Part shown: positions 60,500 to 64,000 of the stretch, piece by piece | Layout: each line of letters starts with the position of its first letter | How positions within the stretch are numbered: the first letter of the stretch is position 1 | DNA from: Ferruginibacter sp. | GTDB lineage: Bacteria > Bacteroidota > Bacteroidia > Chitinophagales > Chitinophagaceae | Assembly (NCBI GenBank): GCA_017983695.1 | Contig: JAGOAX010000004.1 | Coordinates: forward strand, 274,538-338,537 | Direction of reading: 5' to 3' | DNA: 64,000 bases | Notes under the pieces: model-generated | What the model saw: only the letters and a program-made list of their open reading frames with translations | Databases searched by the model: none | What the model was told of the DNA's origin: nothing | Program-made: the position numbers and the translations under genes

Positions 60500-61324
60500 A
60501 TGACAACAAAAGAATTAAAATCAAAATCAATCAACTACAGAAAAAAAATTCTGCAATACATTGTTGGTGCCAATGCTGGCCATACCGGTGGCAGCTTATC
60601 CTGCACCGATATTTTAAATGTATTGTACAACAAAGTGCTGAATGTATCACCAGAAAATTTTACTTCACCTGATAGAGACAGGTACATACAAAGCAAGGGC
60701 CATTGTGTAGAAGCATTGTTTGTAGTGCTGGCAGATAAAGGCTTTTTTTCCGAAGAAGATCTGAATACATTATGCAAATACAAATCACACTATATCGGAC
60801 ATCCCACAAAAAAAGTAAAAGGTATAGAACAGAATACAGGCGCTTTGGGCCATGGCTTACCGATAGCTACCGGTGTTGCGCTTGCCGGCAAGATGGATAA
60901 GAAAGATTACAAAGTATATACATTACTGGGGGATGGTGAATTACCCGAAGGAAGTAATTGGGAAGCCGCTTTAAGTGCAGCGCAATACAAGCTGGATAAC
61001 CTTTGCGCTATTGTAGATAAAAACGGCTTGCAGATCACGGCGTCTACAAAAGATGTTTGCAATACAGATCCTTTAGATAAAAAATGGGAAGCATTTGGCT
61101 GGGCTGTAAAAGAAGTGAATGGCAATGATGTGGAAGAATTAATTGCAGCATTCAACAGCCTGCCTTTTGAAAAAGGGAAACCATCTGTAATTATTGCCAA
61201 CACTGTAAAAGGAAAAGGCGTGAGTTATATGGAGAATCAATTGAAGTGGCACCATGGTGTACCTAATAAAGAACAATACGAATTGGCACAAAAAGAACTG
61301 GACGAATCATTCTTAACACTTTAA
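60500..61324 (+). CDS. Transketolase, N-terminal subunit
   Basis: 274 residues. The thiamine diphosphate-binding half of a split transketolase: HTGGSLSCTDILNVLYN, KGHCVEALFVVLADKGFF, TGALGHGLPIATGVALAGK, YTLLGDGELPEGSNWEAALSAAQYKLDNLCAIVDKNGLQ (GDG...N motif), and GKGVSYMENQLKWHHGVPN at the end. The companion subunit follows after 50 bases. Two-subunit transketolases act in pentose and special sugar pathways, including apulose-4-phosphate cleavage. Confidence 0.92.
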   Translation: MTTKELKSKSINYRKKILQYIVGANAGHTGGSLSCTDILNVLYNKVLNVSPENFTSPDRDRYIQSKGHCVEALFVVLADKGFFSEEDLNTLCKYKSHYIGHPTKKVKGIEQNTGALGHGLPIATGVALAGKMDKKDYKVYTLLGDGELPEGSNWEAALSAAQYKLDNLCAIVDKNGLQITASTKDVCNTDPLDKKWEAFGWAVKEVNGNDVEELIAAFNSLPFEKGKPSVIIANTVKGKGVSYMENQLKWHHGVPNKEQYELAQKELDESFLTL

Positions 61325-61330
61325 AAATTG

Positions 61331-61373
61331 GAGACTAAAGTCTCCCGAAAAAGTCGGGAGATTTAGGGAGGCC
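61331..61373. repeat. Hairpin repeat abutting a start codon
   Basis: TCTCCCGA (61341-61348) pairs with TCGGGAGA (61354-61361), followed by TTTAGGGAGGCC. The ATG of the next gene is at 61375. It shares its tail with the element at 34636-34680 inside the GH95 gene. Confidence 0.8.
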
Positions 61374-61374
61374 T

Positions 61375-62331
61375 ATGGCAGAACAAATTAATACCAACAG
61401 TTATAAAGCTAACCTGGAAATTTTTTCAGAAACATTGCAGCGTCTTGCTGTTGATGACATGAATATTGTTGCAGTAACAAGTGATAGCAGGGGATCCGGC
61501 AAACTGGTACCATTCGGACAAAAGTTTCCTGATCAGATGGTAGAAGTAGGAATTGCTGAACAAAATTTAGTAGGCGTTGCAGCAGGTTTAGCTTCCTGTG
61601 GTAAAAAAGTATTTGCAGTTTCTCCGGCATGTTTTTTAACTGCAAGAGCACTGGAACAAATTAAAAATGATGTGGCGTATAGTGATAACCCGGTAAATGT
61701 AATTGGTATTAGTGCCGGTGTTAGTTATGGGGCATTGGGAAGTACACATCACAGCCTGCATGATTATGCAGCTTTAAGAGCTATCAATAATATTACCATT
61801 GTTGCTCCGGCTGATAATTTTGAAACAGCACAGGCAATTGAATTGGCAGCAAATACCAACAAACCGGTGTACTTACGTTTTGGTAAAAAGCCAATGCCAT
61901 CATTAAAAGAAACTAATGATGATGTATTCGCCTTTGGAAAAGGAAGAATCATTTGCGAAGGCGATGATGTAGCCATTATTGCAACCGGGGAAACTGTATA
62001 TCCTGCATTACAGGCAGCAAAAAAATTGGTTGCTCAAAATATTAATGCCACAGTGATCAGCATGCATACCATCAAACCATTGGATACAGCATTGATAGAT
62101 ATGATGGCTAAAAAATGCATGGCCATTGTTACAGTAGAAGAGCATAGTGTGTATGGGGGACTGGGGGAAGCCTGTGCGTCCCATCTTTTACAAAATGGAT
62201 TTACAAAACCATTTAAAATTATTGGTATACCGGATGAATATACTGTTACCGGTTCTCAGACAGAAATAATGAATCATTATGGAATTTCTGAAACAGGTAT
62301 TGCAGATACCGTTATTGAACTATTAAAATAA
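61375..62331 (+). CDS. Transketolase, C-terminal subunit
   Basis: 318 residues. It carries the pyrimidine-binding domain (VAVTSDSRGSGKLVPFGQKFPDQMVEVGIAEQNLVGVAAGLASCGKK, with the catalytic Glu in GIAEQN), FSARALEQIKND-like ACFLTARALEQIKND, GSTHHSLHDYAALRAI, and the C-terminal domain (VAIIATGETVYPALQAAK, VEEHSVYGGLGEACAS). It completes the enzyme begun at 60500. The start codon follows a palindromic repeat by one base. Confidence 0.92.
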   Translation: MAEQINTNSYKANLEIFSETLQRLAVDDMNIVAVTSDSRGSGKLVPFGQKFPDQMVEVGIAEQNLVGVAAGLASCGKKVFAVSPACFLTARALEQIKNDVAYSDNPVNVIGISAGVSYGALGSTHHSLHDYAALRAINNITIVAPADNFETAQAIELAANTNKPVYLRFGKKPMPSLKETNDDVFAFGKGRIICEGDDVAIIATGETVYPALQAAKKLVAQNINATVISMHTIKPLDTALIDMMAKKCMAIVTVEEHSVYGGLGEACASHLLQNGFTKPFKIIGIPDEYTVTGSQTEIMNHYGISETGIADTVIELLK

Positions 62332-62350
62332 AACCGATTAAATAAGCTAT

Positions 62351-63304
62351 ATGAACAAAATAAACCGACTTTCTTTTTTATTGATGCTTGCTGCTCTTTG
62401 TGTTTTTTCTGCCTGTAACAATGCCGGTGGCGAAAAGAAGAAAGCAAAAAAGATGGCGATCGTGGTATCTACCTTAAATAATCCGTGGTTTGTATTTTTA
62501 GCAGAAACTGCTGCTGCCAAAGCAAAAGCATTGGGCTATGAAACCAAGATTTTCGATTCGCAGAATAACACAGCAGTAGAAACAGATAATTTTGAAAATA
62601 TATTGGTGTCAGATTATTGTGCTATACTTTTTAATCCTACTGATGCCGATGGCTCTGTTGCCAATGTAAAAAAAGCAAAAGAAGCAGGAGTGGCTGTTTT
62701 TTGTATGGATAGAGAGATCAATGCAAAAGGTGTTGCCACATCACAAATATTATCAGATGGATACAGCGGCAGTGTAGAGATTGCAAAATATTTTGTGGAG
62801 GTGATGAATAAGAAAGGTACTTATGTAGAGTTACTGGGTATTACCGGCGATAATAACACCAGGGCAAGGTCGAGTGGTTTTCATAGTGTGGTGGATAATT
62901 ATCCTGAATTAAAAATGGTAGCACAACAGAGTGCTGACTTTGATCGCAATAAAGGTATGGAAGTGATGGAATCGATGTTGCAGGCACACCCTGATATTAC
63001 TGGTGTATTTTGTGGCAATGATGCTATGGCCATGGGAGCATACCAGGCATTGGTGGGTGCAGGAAAAGAGAAGACGGTTAAAGTATTTGGTTTTGATGGT
63101 GCCGACGATGCAATAAAGTCTATTAAAGAAAATAAGCTGACAGCAACCGGGATGCAGTTTCCAAAAATTATGGCGGAGAAAGCAGCTGAATTTGCTGATG
63201 AATATTATAAAGGTAAAAGAGATTTTGCAGAAAAAATTCCGGTAGCAGTGGAACTGGTAACTGCAAAAAACGTAGATGATTATATCGGCTTTGGGAAAAA
63301 ATAA
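62351..63304 (+). CDS. Ribose-type ABC transporter substrate-binding lipoprotein
   Basis: 317 residues. Lipoprotein signal ([20 protein letters not shown]). Family 4 periplasmic binding protein fold: [128 protein letters not shown]. This is the RbsB type, binding an aldopentose or similar. In the context of the GH140-type enzyme and transketolase, apiose or another pentose is likely. Confidence 0.9.
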   Translation: MNKINRLSFLLMLAALCVFSACNNAGGEKKKAKKMAIVVSTLNNPWFVFLAETAAAKAKALGYETKIFDSQNNTAVETDNFENILVSDYCAILFNPTDADGSVANVKKAKEAGVAVFCMDREINAKGVATSQILSDGYSGSVEIAKYFVEVMNKKGTYVELLGITGDNNTRARSSGFHSVVDNYPELKMVAQQSADFDRNKGMEVMESMLQAHPDITGVFCGNDAMAMGAYQALVGAGKEKTVKVFGFDGADDAIKSIKENKLTATGMQFPKIMAEKAAEFADEYYKGKRDFAEKIPVAVELVTAKNVDDYIGFGKK

Positions 63305-63306
63305 TT

Positions 63307-63936
63307 GTGATGAACAAAAAGTTGATACGCTATATAGTATTTGTGATTGTTGCCGGGTTGCTACTGTATAACAGTGTGTATTTTAAAAAACTGGATGCCA
63401 AAATGGAAGTGGTGCAAATGGATCTTGACCCGGTGGCATTTGCACAAAAATTTTGGGCAAATTTTACTGCAGCTACCGACAGTGCTGTAGAGATAAACAG
63501 TTTTGTCCAACAATTGAAAACAGACGCAGCAGCAACTGTAGCAAAATATGCTAAATCGCAGGGTATAGGCAATACAGCATATGTTTTAGTAAAAGGCGAA
63601 GGTATTGTCAATGCAATAAATGAAGATGATGTGCTGCTGCTGGTTAACCCAGGTACACAGGAAATAAAAGTTAAAATAAATACAGGAATTTATTTTGGCA
63701 ATGCGGTAAGAGATGTTACCGGCAAAATAAAAATGGGAGATTTTAGAAACACGATGGATTATAATAATGTTTCGGGTGAGTTGAATAAAATAGTACGCAG
63801 TAAAATTGTTATGCCTTTTAAAGCAAATGCCAAAAAAGGGCAACTTGTACAATTTGCTGGCTGTATTGAACTGAATACAGAAAAAATTAATGCTGATGAT
63901 ATAACGGTATTGCCCGTTAAAATAATTGCTCAATAA
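63307..63936 (+). CDS. DUF2291 protein, accessory to ribose-type ABC transporter
   Basis: 209 residues, with one N-terminal membrane segment (RYIVFVIVAGLLLYNSVYF) and a periplasmic beta-rich part (AYVLVKGEGIVNAINEDDVLLLVNPG, KINTGIYFGNAVRDVTG). DUF2291 genes usually lie between the binding-protein and ATPase genes of ribose-type ABC systems, as here. It overlaps neither neighbour but is only 2 bases from the preceding stop. Function is not known; it probably supports assembly or docking of the binding protein. Confidence 0.8.
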   Translation: MMNKKLIRYIVFVIVAGLLLYNSVYFKKLDAKMEVVQMDLDPVAFAQKFWANFTAATDSAVEINSFVQQLKTDAAATVAKYAKSQGIGNTAYVLVKGEGIVNAINEDDVLLLVNPGTQEIKVKINTGIYFGNAVRDVTGKIKMGDFRNTMDYNNVSGELNKIVRSKIVMPFKANAKKGQLVQFAGCIELNTEKINADDITVLPVKIIAQ

Positions 63937-63937
63937 A

Positions 63938-64000
63938 TTGCTGCAAACAAAAAACATAACTAAAAAATTCCCCGGTGTTACAGCGCTGGAAAATGTATGC
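63938..64000 (+). CDS. Ribose-type ABC transporter ATP-binding protein, N-terminal fragment
   Basis: The frame from TTG 63938 reads (M)LQTKNITKKFPGVTALENVC, then leaves the window. FPGVTALENV is the standard opening of RbsA/MglA-type sugar ABC ATPases (before the Walker A loop). The TTG lies one base after the DUF2291 stop, so translational coupling is expected. The permease gene would follow outside. Confidence 0.8.
   Translation, partial: MLQTKNITKKFPGVTALENVC

Overview
The window looks like the chromosome of an environmental Bacteroidota, most likely family Chitinophagaceae. It is AT-rich. It carries a SusC/SusD pair with a large polysaccharide utilisation locus, Bacteroidota-type signal peptides ending in ...AQ, a periplasmic c-type cytochrome, an LpxD-type lipid A enzyme, and several classes of short palindromic intergenic repeats that I recognise from this phylum. 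No rRNA, tRNA, CRISPR array, integrase or transposase was seen.

Layout. Bases 1-8.4 kb hold housekeeping and orphan genes: an M20 peptidase, panD, peptidase E, a diheme cytochrome c, a MaoC-type dehydratase, a secreted near-perfect ubiquitin (6230-6586), a PepSY-type membrane protein and an alpha/beta hydrolase. Bases 8.5-16.8 kb form an accessory, defence-like island: a RhuM/Fic protein, a small secreted protein bracketed by two copies of a hairpin repeat, a frameshifted type IIG-like N6-adenine methyltransferase followed by a PLD-family nuclease-like protein, tandem ORF6N genes made by duplication, and a frameshifted repeat protein whose 3' end is duplicated on the far side of the ORF6N genes. 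Bases 17.1-21.3 kb return to core genes: lpxD, an NAD(P)-binding epimerase-like protein, an AI-2E-type transporter and a BaeRF-like protein.

Bases 21.6-26.7 kb are a tight operon of MaoC hydratase, a solute-binding-protein-fold protein without a signal peptide, two paralogous class III CoA-transferases and a Gfo/Idh/MocA oxidoreductase. It runs straight into a same-strand pectin locus (26.7-64.0 kb): PL1 lyases (two), a GH28 polygalacturonase, a GH95 enzyme with an inserted sugar-binding module, two GH2 enzymes, DUF3826, SusC, SusD, a SusE-position lipoprotein, a GH140-type apiosidase candidate, a GH43-like protein and several unclassified glycosidase-like proteins. It ends with a sugar isomerase, a split transketolase and a ribose-type ABC importer that runs off the edge.

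Working model (inference): outer-surface lyases and hydrolases cut a pectin. SusCD imports oligosaccharides, and periplasmic exo-enzymes including the GH140 candidate release monosaccharides. The inner-membrane ABC system imports a pentose such as D-apiose, which is isomerised and split by the two-subunit transketolase; the kinase this needs is not in the window. The most unusual items are the secreted ubiquitin with an intact C-terminal RLRGG, the CoA-transferase/cytosolic binding-protein operon, and several places where intergenic repeat elements have become part of protein-coding sequence, including one that appears to supply a signal peptide.
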